A stretch of DNA of 64,000 nt from Euphorbia lathyris (taxonomy: Eukaryota; Streptophyta; Magnoliopsida; Malpighiales; Euphorbiaceae). The stretch covers positions 80,847,001-80,911,000 of the forward strand of contig NC_088913.1 in NCBI RefSeq assembly GCF_963576675.1, in the 5' to 3' direction. The position numbers were made by a program, and so were the translations under genes. Position 1 is the stretch's first letter. Every line of letters begins with the position of its first letter. Of this stretch, positions 23,916 through 35,825 are shown in pieces. The notes beneath the pieces were generated by a model. The model ran no database searches. It saw only the letters and a list, made by a program, of their open reading frames with translations, and was not told the DNA's origin.

Positions 23916-26900
23916 GAGGGAAGATCCCATTCTTTCCTTGTTTGATTTGAAGTCCAAGGAAGAAGTTGAGTTCTCCCATCATTGACATTTCAAACTCAGT
24001 CTGCATTTGCTTACTAAATTCCTTGCACATAGATTCATTAGTGGCACAAATATAATATCATCTACATATATTTGAGCCAGCAGGGTATCTTTACCCTTTC
24101 TCTTAATGAATAAGGTTGTATCAGCTTGGCCCCTGAAGTAATTTCTAGTCAGTAAGAAGCTGGTCAGCCTCTCATACCAAGCACGTGGTGCTTGCTTGAG
24201 GCCGTACAGAGCCTTTTGAGTTTATAAACGTGGTTTGGGAACTTAGGATCCTCAAACCCTGGAGGCTGATTAACATAGACTTCCTCGTTTATAACTCCAT
24301 TAAGAAATGCACTCTTAACATCCATTTGAAATAATTTAAAATTCATGTAAGATGCATATGCACATAGAATTCTAATTGCTTCTAGCCTTGCCACTGGGGC
24401 AAAGGTCTCACCGTAGGCAAAAGTCTTGCTTTGTTCCTGACCACGTTTCCCTGTTCATCTAGCTTGTTTCTGAAGACCCATCTTGTTCCAATGGTCTTCT
24501 GACTCCTTGGATGTGGCACTAGCTCCCATACATCATTTCTTCTGAACTGATCGAGCTCCTCTTGCATGGCATTGATCCAAAATTCGTCATGCTCAGCTTC
24601 AGCGAAGTTCTTCGGCTCCTGAACTGAGACGAAGGCCACATTGCTGAGGTACTTCCTGAGTTGATTCCTTGTCATCAGGGTATTTCCAGCTGAGACAAGG
24701 ATTGCACTTTCTGAGTGCCCTCTTGGGACTCTTATCTCCTTTCGTAGATTTGTGTCTTGTGCTATCTGTGTTTCAACATTCTCTGCAGAAGTAGATTGGT
24801 CAGTGAAAACAATTTTAGGTTCACTCTTACTCTTGGTCAGTCGTTTAGTGAAGGACTCAGTAGCTGGTTCTTGATCAACAGGTGCTGAGTTTGATTCATC
24901 TTCTATCAGCGGCTGGTATCTTCCTGCAGGGTTAGTTTCATCGAATTCCACATGTATAGATTCTTCTAGAACTTGGGTTCGCTTATAAAAAACTCTGTAT
25001 GCTTTGTTGTTTATTGAGTAACCCAAAAAGATAGCCTCATCAGCTTTTGAATCAAACTTAGCTAAGCTATCTTTGGTATTTAAAATAAAACATCTACAGC
25101 CAAAAGCACGAAAGTATCCAATGTTGGGCTTTCGGCCTTTCCAAAGTTCATAGGGGGTTTTCTTTAGTATAGGTCTAACTAGAGCCCTATTAAGAATATA
25201 GCACGCTGTGTTAACAGCCTCTCCCCAAAAATACTTTGGAAGCCTATGCTCATCTAGCATTGTCCTGGCTATTTCAACCAGAGTTCTGTTCTTCCTTTCA
25301 ATAACCCCATTTTGCTGAGGTGTTCTAGGAGCAGAGAAATTATGGTCAATGCCGCTGGCTTCACAGAATTCAACAAACTTTTGGTTCTTGAATTCTCCAC
25401 CATTATCGCTACGGATGTGAGCTAATTTTAGGTCTTTTCTTTTTCAATTTTTCTAACCAAATTTGAAAATTTCTCAAAGGTCTCATCCTTACTGGTCAGC
25501 AGGATAACCCACGTGTACCGAGAGAAGTCATCTACAATGACCAACGAAAATCTTCTTCCACCCAGACTCAGCAGCTGGACTGGACCGAAGAGATCCAAGT
25601 GTAGTAATTCTAACGGACACTTAGTTGAGACAATATTTTTACTGTGAAAAGATTGTTTGGTTTGTTTTCCAGCTTGGCAAGCGTGGCATAATTGATCTTT
25701 TTGAAATTTAAGTTCAGGCAGTCCCTCAACCAATTGCTTTCTTGCTAGTTTGGCCAGGAGGTCCATGCTTACATGACCAAGTCTCCTGTGCCATAGCCAG
25801 AAATTTTCTTCCTTTGAAACTAAGCATACAGTTTTTGAAAACTTTTTCTCTAAGTCTATCATAAAGACATTATCTATCCGAGGGGCAGTTAAAATCAACT
25901 CATTTGTTTTTCCCTCGTATATTTTACATCCAGTAGCATCAAATATAACTTTTCTCCCATTGTCACATAGCTGAGCTACGCTGAGTAAGTTATATTTGAG
26001 TCCGCTGACTAGGGAGACAGATTCAATAGTAGGATTACCTCCAATGGTGCCTGACCCTACTATCTTACCCTTTTTTTTGTCTCCAAAACTTATGCTTCCT
26101 TCTCGTTTACGCTCAAACGTGATGAATTGAGTTTCATCACCAGTCATGTGCCTCGAGCATGTGCTGTCAATATACCACATCTTTGACTTCTCAGCACACC
26201 TCAGGCTTACCTGCATTGTGATCAGTTTCCTTTAGGTACCCAATTCTTTTTGGGTCCTGACTTGTTAGGTTCAACAGGTAAAGCATCATATATTATCTTA
26301 TGGCGGCATACTTGTATGGTATGGCCATTTTTCCCGCAAAAGTCACAGCTGACCTTCTGTTTAGGTTGTCTCACTGACTGGTCAGCACCCCAGTGCTGAG
26401 CATGCCAGCACACCTTTATGGTGTGACCTTTCTTCCCACAGAAATTGCACTGGACTTTCCGCTGGGGATTCCATCTGTGCTAAGTACCTTGGTACTGAGT
26501 TCTCAGCGAAGTGTTTCTTTTAATTGGAACCTTTAATTGGTTCTGGATAGTTATGATGTCCTTTCTCAGTTTCTTTGAAACTGACTGGACTTCAGAGACA
26601 TACTCATGTATGATTTTCATATTATCATGCAGAGTTGAGTTGTCCTGTAGAAGGAATCTGAGGTCACTCAGTTTGACCTCTTCCACTTCGTCACAATGCC
26701 GGCTGAGTGCTTTAATCTTCTTATTACACTTTTTGACAAGTGTATAGAGATCACTTAGGGCATTATCCATTTCATTTCTGAGCTGAGAGAGTGAGATTAC
26801 CTCATTAGATTGCTCCTCATTGTCTGATTCATCGGAAGGATCAGCATGCTCAGAAACGCATGGCTCAGCAAGTTCATCAGCCATGAAGCATATCTTCGCT

Positions 26901-27942
26901 GACTCGGTGGCCTCAGCTTCAGTTGATGAAGAATCATCGTTGTCACTCCACGTTGCCACCATTGCCTTTTTGCCATTCTTTTTGTCTTTCCTCAGCGTTG
27001 GGAAGCTTGACTTGAGTCAGCCTTATACTTATCAAACTTTCTATAAGGCTTTTTAGAGTATTTGTCATTTTTCTTGAACAGCCTCTTCATCTTCCTTGTG
27101 AACATAGCCATCTCCTCATCATCAGTTGAGCCTTCGTCAGTTGAGTCAGCTTTCATGACAAGTGACTTCTGCTTCTTATCTTCGGACTTTTCCTTCACCT
27201 CGAAGCTCTTCATGGATATCTCATGGGTCAGCAACGAGCCGATGAGTTCGTCATATTTGTAGGTGGTTAAATCCTGAGCTTCCTCAACAGCTGTCTTCTT
27301 GGCTTGCCAGTCTTTAGGAAGACTCTTGAGTATCTTTTTGACTTGTTCTTCCTCAGTGAAGATTTTCCCAAGTCTCTTGAGCTCATTTATGATGTTTGTA
27401 AATCTTGCATTCATTTCAGAAATATCATTGTTCATTTCGAATAGCTCGTACAGCCTCATCTGCTGGTTCACCTTGGACTCCTTCACCTTGTTGGTTCCTT
27501 CATAGGTGACCTCCAGCTTCTTCCAGATCTCTTGCGCTGACTCAAAACCTGAGATTTTGTTATATTCTGCAGCATCCAGTGCACAGTGAAGCATATTTAT
27601 AGCCGAAGCATGATTTTGGAGCTTCTTGAGATCATCCTCTATCCATTCGACCTCATCTTTCAAAACTGTTTGGCCAGCCACAATTTTGACAGGGACAAAC
27701 AGACCCTGGACTATAGATAGCTAGGCACTCATGTTTGTAGCCTGAATGAAATTCTTCATCCTATTCTTTCAGAAGGTATAGTTTGACCCGAAGAATAGGG
27801 GAGGCCTAGTAATGGACAGCCCCTCAGGCAGTATCTGAGTTGTTTGGTTTCCAGGTAGAAACCGAGTGTTGTTTTCGCCCATGGTAGGGATTAGCTCTAG
27901 GTTGTTAGACCTTTAGAAATGAGCTTTTAGGCTCTGATACCA
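23915..27942 (-). pseudogene. C4: minus-strand SIRE-like copia gag-pol, 3'-truncated
   Basis: Reads right to left. Gag starts at 27882 (MGENNTRFLPG) and has UBN2-type sequence to about 26480 with an acidic, coiled-coil-like middle, then CCHC knuckles (FCGKNGHTIQVCRHK, about 26340). Protease at about 26180 has DSTCSRHMTG where the family has DSG, so the catalytic Gly is lost. Integrase follows: WHRRLGHVSMD and CHACQAGKQ zinc region, HLDLFGP, then after a frameshift RSDNGGEF and QQNGVIERKNR. Reverse transcriptase runs from WVFRNKLDEQG (about 24470) through QMDVKSAFLNG and IYVDDIIF (about 24065) to FLGLQIKQG near 23950. RNase H and the 3' LTR are deleted. Several frameshifts and in-frame stops (two in gag replace Trp codons) make it inactive. 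Confidence 0.9.
27931..27942 (-). promoter_or_regulatory. C4 primer binding site
   Basis: The minus strand reads TGGTATCAGAGC two bases from the LTR end. This is the classic copia primer site complementary to initiator methionine tRNA. Confidence 0.9.
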
Positions 27943-27944
27943 CT

Positions 27945-29199
27945 TGTTGGTCCCTTATAAGGTTGCAAGTATAGTTCCAAGGGGGGGGGGGGGGTTAGGA
28001 ACTATTTAAACTTTTTCGCAAGATTAGGGCAGACTTCTTTTTCTTAGGAAAAAGGTATTGACAGCTGCGCTGAGTAAACAGCAAGACACTGGCTTAGTCA
28101 ACTGGTGACTAGGTCAGTTTTTTTAGCTTGAGTCAGGAAATAGCACTTAGAGTTTATTCCTGAACTCAGATGTTTATAGCGCACAACTCAGCTTGACCTC
28201 TTTTACTTGGTCAGTTTTTGGTTATTCTAAGCAAGCAATATATATAAGGAGTTAAGGGTAAGAAATACTTCACTCAGCAGAGTTATCCAGGTTCGACTTC
28301 TTCTAAGCCTACGTCCTATCCCTGGAACACATTCCGAGATTTCAAATCCACTACTAAGCTCTTTAAAGGTAGAGCCTCAAAACCCTTTACAATCTTTAAC
28401 AACTGAGTATAACAAGAGTTCCTTCCTCTATACCTCTACTCAATCCTATTCTCTCGCTGAGTACTATAACCAAGTACTCAGCCTCTCCTTTCGATTTCTA
28501 GAAATGATAAGTGTTTGTCCTATACAATAATTTGCTAAGACACCTTAGACGATTGAAAAAACAATCACTCTAGACTTTTACACAAATGTATGAACTTGTA
28601 GTGTAAGATTTGCTTTGCTTTTGATGCAGAACTTTTGTAGAGTTTTGATCAGCGTAACGGCTTTTTTCAAAGTTCTGTATATAATGAGAATTCTGAAGGC
28701 TATATTTATAGAGAGCTGTGAGGCATCAGTCATTTCGAATTTCGAAATAACCGTTGGAGGGAAACGGCTTGATGTCGCTTTCACTCAGTCTGTGCACAGT
28801 TCTCTTGGCCAATCAGATTCCAGCATCTTCTGTCTTCGGTCAGTGCTGAGCAGCTTTTGGTCAGTCTGGCAGTATGTTCCTCCAATTATGGTAATGTCCA
28901 CTAGACAGCTTCCTGCGTCTTCTGTTCTTTACCCGAAGAGGAAATACTTTGTCTGAAAGTTGCTTCGTGCTCAGCGGCTGGCTTGTACTCTTTGTCGAGA
29001 CAACTCAGCAGCTTCGTTCCGAAGTTGTCTACGTGGATCTTTTGCATCCTTCTTTACTGAGCTGCATTTCATCACTCAACCGAAGCGTTTTGAACACGCG
29101 GGCCGAGTGGTCTTGGTCTTGTTTGACTTTGAGCCTTGACTTCCATATAAGGCTTGGGCCTTATGATTCTTGTATCTTATAAACAATTACAACTCAACA
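27945..29199 (-). repeat. C4 5' LTR
   Basis: On + it runs from TGTTGGTCC to CTCAACA, giving the inverted ends TGTTG/CAACA; in C4's direction it precedes the primer site. A minus-strand TATA box (CTATAAATATA) lies at 28701-28711. It contains a run of 14 G at 27981-27994. The outer boundary at 29199 is tentative because about 80 bp (29200-29280) fit neither this LTR nor the coding frame of G. Confidence 0.78.
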
Positions 29200-29280
29200 T
29201 TGAACAAACACATTAGTATAAATAAATCAAAGCATTTAAACTTAGTGTGTTGTAGAATATTTAATTGTACTTAAATAATT

Positions 29281-30468
29281 TTGTCAAATCAAAATCCTGT
29301 GGAAAGGTGTTTCAACATCAATGACCCATCCAAAAAAGTAAAATATTCACTAAGCATTCAATCTCGAAATTACATGCTGATGGCAGGTGATTTGTACCGT
29401 AAGAGCTACAGCGGGATACTACTCAAATGTCTCGGCTTCCCAAAAGCAATGGAGGTCATGAAGCAAGTCCATAAAGGCATATGCGGAGCTCACCAGTCTG
29501 GAAGGAGAATGCGATGGCTTATCAATCGCCATGGATACTTCTGACCATCGGTCCTACGAGATTGCATCACATATGCGAAGGGTTGCAAAATGTGTCAACA
29601 ATATGGCCAAGTCCAACGAGTCCCTTCGGAAGAATTACACTCAGTAGTAAAACCGCGGCCTTTTAGAGGATGGGCTATCGACCTAATTGGGAAGATATTC
29701 CCAGCTTCGTCAAAAGGCCATTGCTTCATCATAGTCGCCACGGACTATTTCTCCAAATGGGTAGAGGCAGCACCCATGAAGCAAGTCGGCCAAACACAAG
29801 TGATCCAATTCATCAAAGAAAACTTGATTCATAGATTCGGAATCCCAGAATCCATTACCACAGATCAAGGTACCATGTTCACTGGCGAAGATATGAATGA
29901 GTTCGTAAAAGAATACGGGATTAAACTAATCCATTCCACCCCGTTTTATGCACAAGCAAATCGTTAAGCTGAAGCTTCCAACAAAATCCTAATTCAAATC
30001 TTGGAAAAGATGCTAGAAGACAATCATAGAGAATGGCACAAAGTCCTCTCTGAAACAATGTGGGCTATGCAAATATCTAAAACACGGGCAACTAGAGTAA
30101 GCCCATTTTTTCTAACCTTCGGCCATGACGCGGTGATACCATTGGAAGTCATCGTTCCTTCACTACGAGTGATGCGTCAACATGAGTTAGAGCCCGATAA
30201 TTATGTGCAAGCCATGACCATGGAACTCGAAGACTTGGATTATGAAAGACAAAAGGCGCTCGATTGCATGATGATCCAGAAGAAGAAAGTCGAAGACGTA
30301 TACAACAAGAAAGTAAAAAAGAAAAATTTTGGAGAAGGTGAGCTAGTATGGAAGCTGATTCTACCAATCGGGACAAAGAATCGTGAGCTTGGGAAATGGT
30401 CGCCCAATTGGGAAGGACCGTTTCAAATCCACAAAGTGCTGTCCGGGAATGTCACATGCGACTTATAA
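29281..30468 (+). pseudogene. G gypsy integrase (end of pol)
   Basis: One frame with stops TGA 29542 (in HGYF-Trp context) and TAA 29965. It begins in the RNase H-integrase linker (LMAGDLYRKSYSGILL) and has the H2C2 zinc region (VHKGICGAHQSGRRMRWLI, then CKMCQQYG-like sequence in a shifted reading near 29590). The DDE core is complete: AIDLIG (about 29670), TTDQGTMF (about 29860), EASNK (about 29975). The C-terminal part has WKLILPIGTKN and GKWSPNWEGPF, the usual gypsy integrase tail. Integrase after RT is the gypsy order, and the sequence type matches Tat/Ogre elements. The preceding protease-RT-RNase H was removed with the left half of C4. Confidence 0.92.
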
Positions 30469-30469
30469 C

Positions 30470-30997
30470 GCACAAAGTAGCCAACCCACAAGGCATAGAG
30501 GAAGCTCATCCCGAAGGACAACTCAAAAAGCCAAGACGCGGGGCGCCTTTGTCACACGCAGGGCGTAACTCAGGCACACTTAAAAGTCATATCCCAGAGG
30601 CTCATTTACACGCGGCATAAATCCAAAGACGCCACGCATAAATTTTGTTCTTTAGACGCTCCAAGGTCAGAAGCTCAAATACGCAGGGCGTATCTGACAA
30701 TACGCGGGGCCTAAACCAGACGTGGGTAAAAGACAGACTCCAGAAGCTTGACTACGTGCAGCGTAAATCCAAAGACGCCGCGCATAGTCATCATCGGCAA
30801 TACGCACCAGGATCAGAAGCTCGAATACGCGGGGCGTATCCAAGCTTACGCGGGGCGTACACGCCTTTTTTTGGGCATTTTCAATTCTCCAAAACAGGTA
30901 TATCGTTTTCACAAATACTCTAAGTGTTCATCAATAAAAGAATAAGCGTGCCTAGTCACAACAAAAAAAAAATATAAAAGCGAATCATGAGTATACC
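30470..30997 (+). repeat. G post-pol region with ACGCGGGGCGT repeats
   Basis: Non-coding spacer between the integrase end and the antisense PMD gene. Between 30535 and 30870 it carries about nine ACGC(G/A)GGGCGT copies and decayed relatives (for example 30678, 30701, 30827 and 30849), usually preceded by (C)AGAAGCT. No coding signal was seen. Confidence 0.75.
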
Positions 30998-31063
30998 TCA
31001 CGGAAATAAACAAAAATCAGGCTTCGGGTAGTTCGGCCAAGATTCACAAAGCCTTAAAGCAGC
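30998..31063 (-). pseudogene. 3' end of antisense PMD gene, copy 2 (split by A)
   Basis: This minus-strand piece continues the last exon of the PMD gene at 51387-54208. The five bases GCAGC (31059-31063) are the target duplication of element A and recur at 51387-51391. Counting them once, the frame runs on through RLCESWPNYPKPDF to TGA at 31000-30998. The exon then totals 720 bp including the stop, a whole number of codons. Confidence 0.85.
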
Positions 31064-32719
31064 TGATAGGGGCGTTTCGTCCCTATCTTTTTGCGTGGTT
31101 TACGGTTTATTTTTGAGCTAAATAAATGAGTTTAATTAAAAAAATAATGCGTTTTAATAAAATAATGAAATAAAAATAAAAACCGAGCTTTCGGGTAATT
31201 TCCTTTATTTTTAGTTGAATTTAGAGAATACAATATCAAGCTAACTCGGCTCGTGAGAAGTGTATTTCGCAGGTACAAAATTCAACACACGCAGGGCGTA
31301 TTCCCATCCACGCGGGGCATGCAGACAAGTGAGTTAGAAATAATTGATCAATCCTGAACCACCACATGGGATCTACTCAGCACACACAGGGCGTGCCAAC
31401 CACCACGCAGGGCGTATGATAGCTGTCAGAGCATGATTAACCCAATCCTGAAAGTCAGACTGCACTGTCCCCTAAGTCAACTATCAATACGCGGGGCGTG
31501 TTTTGGATATTCGGGGCATACATAGGGTAATTCGAGCAATAAAGTACTAGGAGCTCAGACACGTGAGGCGTATAGCAAGACACGCAGGGCGTCTCCGCCC
31601 ATACGCAGGGCGTGTCCTGAGAATTCTGCACCAAATTATGTACCTCCATACTTGTACCTTGTGAAGTTACCATTCTACCCCTAGCTTGATGTATAAATAA
31701 GAGTGACCAGCACTCATTTTAGCAATCTAGACCGGGCTATAGATTTGAGTAATCTAGTCTTGGCTATAGAGTTTAGACATTCAGATTTTGTATAGCTTTA
31801 AACTCTCCCCTTTCGGGCTTGTTCGTTGATTCCGGCATTCCGTCAAAGTTTCGTTCCTTCTCCGTTCACCAAGCTCGAGAGTTCCACCTCCAAGTCCTAA
31901 GCGACGGCCTTGAGTCCGGTTGGCTGGTTCCGAGGGCCGATTCTTCCCTCTTCGCTTGCTAACTAGCTTGCACTCTTCCTATGTACTAGGCTTGGTTGTA
32001 TTCATCATTTTTATTCTCCATATTTATAATATATGATTTGCAATTTCCGTTTCTATATACGTGTTAATGTTTATTACTTGCTTTGATGCTTATAATTGAC
32101 TATTGTGTAGGGGAACGCGGTTTCCGATGCCATTCAGGCTATCTTTAGGGATTCATATAGGTGTTGCCCTATCGGAAGTGACGCTCCGGAAACCGTAGGA
32201 ATTGACACTCCACGGAACTTACGGGCCCTAGTTTCTGATCCCCAGCATTAGACACGCCTTGACTAGGAATCACGTCGTCTAAGTACCTCATGGGTCGGTC
32301 GAACTACATGTAGTCGTCTTTGTAAGAGCAGATTATTAATCGTATATATTCGAAGTCTTTGTTTGTCATATTTATAACTTATCATCGCCACTACACTTCG
32401 TAGAGTATTTGTTATATAAAATCTGTCTCACTAATAGTTTAGGAGTAGTTTGTAGTTGATTCTCACACCAACCCCAAAGTATTCACCGTTTAAATAACGT
32501 ATAAAACCGAGTCGTCTAATACTTGTAGTTATAAATCCCGTGGATTCGATACCCGGTCTTAACCGGATTATTACTTGATACGACGGGGTACACTTGCCCC
32601 TAAGTAGTCGTGACGTCTAGTGAATTTAGAACATTTATAAAGATCAAATCCATAGTCCCGTAGCTCACTCATATCACATCAACATCCGTATTGATACACC
32701 GCTAGACGACACGCTATCA
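31064..32719 (+). repeat. A 5' LTR
   Basis: TGATAG...CTATCA, 1656 bp. A TATA box GTATAAATAA is at 31691-31700. Motif copies ACGC(G/A)GGGCGT, some decayed, occur at about 31289, 31309, 31384, 31404, 31491, 31512, 31562, 31579 and 31600, just upstream of the TATA box. A short inverted repeat TGATAGGGG...CCCTATC marks the first 30 bp, as in fragment D. Confidence 0.9.
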
Positions 32720-32725
32720 AGTTTT

Positions 32726-32743
32726 TGGCGCCATTGCCGGGGA
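32726..32743 (+). promoter_or_regulatory. A primer binding site
   Basis: TGGCGCCATTGCCGGGGA lies six bases after the LTR. This is the form typical of Athila/Tat gypsy elements and close to B's site (TGGCGCCGTTGCCGGGGA). Confidence 0.85.
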
Positions 32744-32855
32744 TTTATAATATCTTGCAATATTAGACAAAAACGTTTTATTGTTAGTTTAAGCATTTGT
32801 AAATTTTATTTTCTCTTTTTGTGAATAATTTATTTCATTTTATGTTACTAATGAT

Positions 32856-33434
32856 TTGTTTCATGGTATGATACTTCATAGTCGTCATCAGTGGAACGAC
32901 CGCATGGATGACGAATGCCCGTGCTCAACCTCGCAATTCGATGTGATAAATTCTTTGTTTAAAGATATTCATGAAGGTTTTTCTAACACTGAAACATATT
33001 TCAGGGAAATAGGAAATCTCTGGGCCAGATTGAAATCTCCTCTTGATTCCGCCGCGGATGAATCAATTCGAGATTCCGATTCGGTTCGCCAAAATGGGAA
33101 GCTCGAGTTAATTGAGTTTTCTCAAAAGGATCCCCTAAGGAACAAAAGTCGTTTTAGTTGTGAGAAAACGGACATCGATGAGTCGGTTGTGCGCAGACCC
33201 ATGGAGATAAATCCGAAGTTAGAAGAGTCGGAGGTTCCTTCTACGTCGGGACACTTCGCTCTTTTTGAACTACCGAAGGAGTCAAAAAGGGAGCAAACTA
33301 AACTCTTCGATAATTTCTGTAAATATAGTTTTTGGTTTTTGATAACTTTCTTTGAAGCTAACAATCCGTTTTGTAGGTACGAGTTGTTCCTCCAAGAATT
33401 TGGATATCTTACGCGGTTAGGGGCATTCACCTAG
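32856..33434 (+). CDS. Hypothetical ORF after A primer site
   Basis: An open frame of 192 codons starting 130 bp after the primer binding site, where gag would normally begin. It is acidic and charged (DESIRDSDSVRQNGKLELIEF, PKLEESEVPSTSGHFALFEL) and ends in an aromatic stretch (YSFWFLITFFEANNPF). No zinc knuckle, protease or gag core is visible and I do not recognise the family. It may be the remains of the short N-terminal ORF found in some Athila/Tat elements, or a chance frame. Confidence 0.4.
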   Translation: MFHGMILHSRHQWNDRMDDECPCSTSQFDVINSLFKDIHEGFSNTETYFREIGNLWARLKSPLDSAADESIRDSDSVRQNGKLELIEFSQKDPLRNKSRFSCEKTDIDESVVRRPMEINPKLEESEVPSTSGHFALFELPKESKREQTKLFDNFCKYSFWFLITFFEANNPFCRYELFLQEFGYLTRLGAFT

Positions 33435-33667
33435 GCCGGAAAAAGTCGAGCTACTCCGACTCTAAACGTAGCATCGGTTTGAATTTCTCAAACCACTTGT
33501 TTATATATATCCAAACCATTTTTTTTCGACTTATTTATTTGCATGTTTTCTTTATTTTTACGGATGACGTTTTTCTCGTGTCTTGTTACATTGATGCTAT
33601 GTTCTATTTTATTTTATTTTATTTTTTTCCAAAAAATTAAAAGAAAAACAAATCCCTTTAGAAATCC

Positions 33668-34290
33668 AAATATACGCGGGGCGTATACACCCGCACGCCC
33701 CGCGTGTTCCGGGCTCTGCTCTTTTTCATAGCAAAAATTGCAGAAGACGCGGGGCCTCCCTACTCCACGCCCTGCGTGTTTCCCTTTTCGAAAAAAATAA
33801 AAGGACACGTGTCAGAGGACGCGGGGCGTCCCTTCCTACACGCCCCGCGTATCCTGGGGAGCTGCGAAATGCAGATTCCCCATGGCAACTTTTCTTCTTT
33901 CCTCTCCCATCAATCACCCCTTCCCCAAAAACCTTTCTCACTTCTCCACTCCACCTCCCTTTCTCTCCAATCACATCACAACCTTTTCAAATCCCAAAAT
34001 AAATTTACCTTAATTATTTTCTTAATTACTCATTAGAATAATAAAACCATTAAATACACCATTAAAAACCCATAAAAATTTGAAAAGACTCAAACAAAAA
34101 AAAAAAATTTCAAAAAAATCGTGCACACACGCGGGACGTACCCCCGAGTACGCCCCGCGTCTCCACCTTCTCCCCAAAACAATCTAACTAGGAGACTTGA
34201 CACGTAGGGCGTCACACACGGAACGCCCCGCGTGTCCAACCAAAAAAGAAGTCAGAAGGCGGGAGACACAGGACGTGGCCCCTTTACGCC
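33668..34290 (+). repeat. Hairpin cluster 1 of A (ACGCGGGGCGT / ACGCCCCGCGT)
   Basis: Six units, each a direct motif (ACGCGGGGCGT or close variant) followed after about 8-14 bases by its inverted form (ACGCCCCGCGT): starts near 33673, 33748, 33819, 34130, 34201 and 34253. Each could fold into a GC stem of 9-11 bp. The DNA between units is A/T- and pyrimidine-rich and unrelated from unit to unit, so this is not a simple tandem repeat. Confidence 0.85.
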
Positions 34291-34431
34291 CCGCATGTCC
34301 CGCCAGGGAATCCGAACAATCTTGGATCCCCCCCTCTTTTTCTATTTAAACTTCCCATTCTCTTCCCCTTTCTTCCTCACAAATCACTCTTCTCCATTAT
34401 CTCTTCATACTTACTTCCCCCTCATACAACC

Positions 34432-35700
34432 ATGACCCGAAGCAAGCGACCCGCGACTGACCGTCCCCCACGGGCCACTCGTGTTCGCTCCGGTCGTTCC
34501 ACCTAAAATCCACCATCTCCCGACCGAGAAGTAACTCCACCCCTCACTAGACAATACCGGGCACCTTTCCACCTTCTTTCCGAGGCTGAAGCCGAGGCAT
34601 ATCAAGCCCTCTCCACCAATCAACCCTTGATCCTCCCATACTTCACTTTGGATGTCCTCAAGCATGATCATATACGTGATGCTTTTAAGGAGCGCCTCCG
34701 CACTCTTGGTTTTGCGGACCACTTCCGGGCTCGTCATCATGTTTATCCATCCTTGGTGCTAGAATTTTTCACCACCATGGCATCCAACAATGTCCCGGGA
34801 GCGGCCCTTTTCACCTTCCGTCTACATAACCACCCCTTCTCCATTGACACTCAATGGATCCACACCCACTTCACCAAACAAACCGAGGCGGGCATCGCTG
34901 TTTGGCCGGATGGCGTCTCTGCTAAGGAATTTTGGACCTCCATCACCGGGTCCAACAAATTTGACGTCTCCAATCTCCGGCCATCATGCATCTGAAACCT
35001 CGGCCTCCAACTTCTCCACCGGTTCATCAATTATTATTTCTCGGGGAAAGCGGAGGCCGTCAAGGTGAACATTCACGAGCTACTTGCCCTCTATTGTGTT
35101 GAAAATAAGCTCGCTTACGATTGGTCCTATCTCGTGGCGGTCCACCTCCACGCTATGCCACGGGGGAAGCGGGCTCAACTCGGTTTGGGCCACCTCATCA
35201 CTATCTTCGCCACCTCCGCCCTCGGTGAAAACACCATGAATCACCTCCCAAGCCACGAACCACGGCCTCTAAGTAAAAATGATTTCAAATCCATTGGGCA
35301 AACTACTTCCGGTCCGGGAGAGAGTTCGGGAGCAGCCCAAGAGGCGGAGGCAACCCACTATCAAGGGGATAGCGGTTCGGACTCGGACATGGGGCTTAAT
35401 TTCAGCCCACCACCCAACCCTGATTTCAATGACATTTATTCCCGGTTGGGTGCGGTGGAGGCCCAACAACGTCAAGACCGGGCACATTTCGATTCCCGAT
35501 TCGAGAGCCTCAACGCCACCATCACCACTCGCTTCGACACCCTTGAAGCTCACCGCCTAATGGATCACTCCACTTTCACCACCCGTTTTGATGCGCTTGA
35601 GGCGCAACGATGAGAGGATCGGGCCAACTTTGACGCCTTTACCAACACCTTCTTCGCCCACTTCAACATCAATGGCAATCCACCTCCACCTCCACAATAG
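34432..35700 (+). pseudogene. A: Athila-type ORF1/ORF2-like protein, three stops
   Basis: One frame of 422 codons from MTRSKRPATDRPPRATR to TAG 35698, broken by TAA 34504, TGA 34993 and TGA 35611. The middle resembles the 'Arabidopsis retrotransposon ORF-1' (ATHILA) family and B's ORF at 40352-41557: LGFADHFRARHHVYPSLVLE, FRLHNHPFSIDTQ, then VNIHELLALYCVENKL and RAQLGLGHLITIFATSAL. The C-terminal part repeats TxRFDxLEA-like units (about residues 350-400), suggesting a coiled coil. The family is an accessory ORF of gypsy elements with no agreed function. It is flanked by the two hairpin clusters. Confidence 0.78.
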
Positions 35701-35825
35701 TTCCCTTTCCTTTTTGTTTTTCTTGTGATGTTGTTGTTTCTCTTTATGTTGATTATGTACTTACCGTTTAGTAATTTCGGTTTGTGTTTCGTATTGTTTT
35801 CGTTTAATTTTGTTCTTTTTTGTAA

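Noticed and set aside
23593..23985. Treating 23593-23985 as one gag ORF
   Set aside because: The last 60-80 bases are antisense copia RT. The apparent continuity is a chance fusion.
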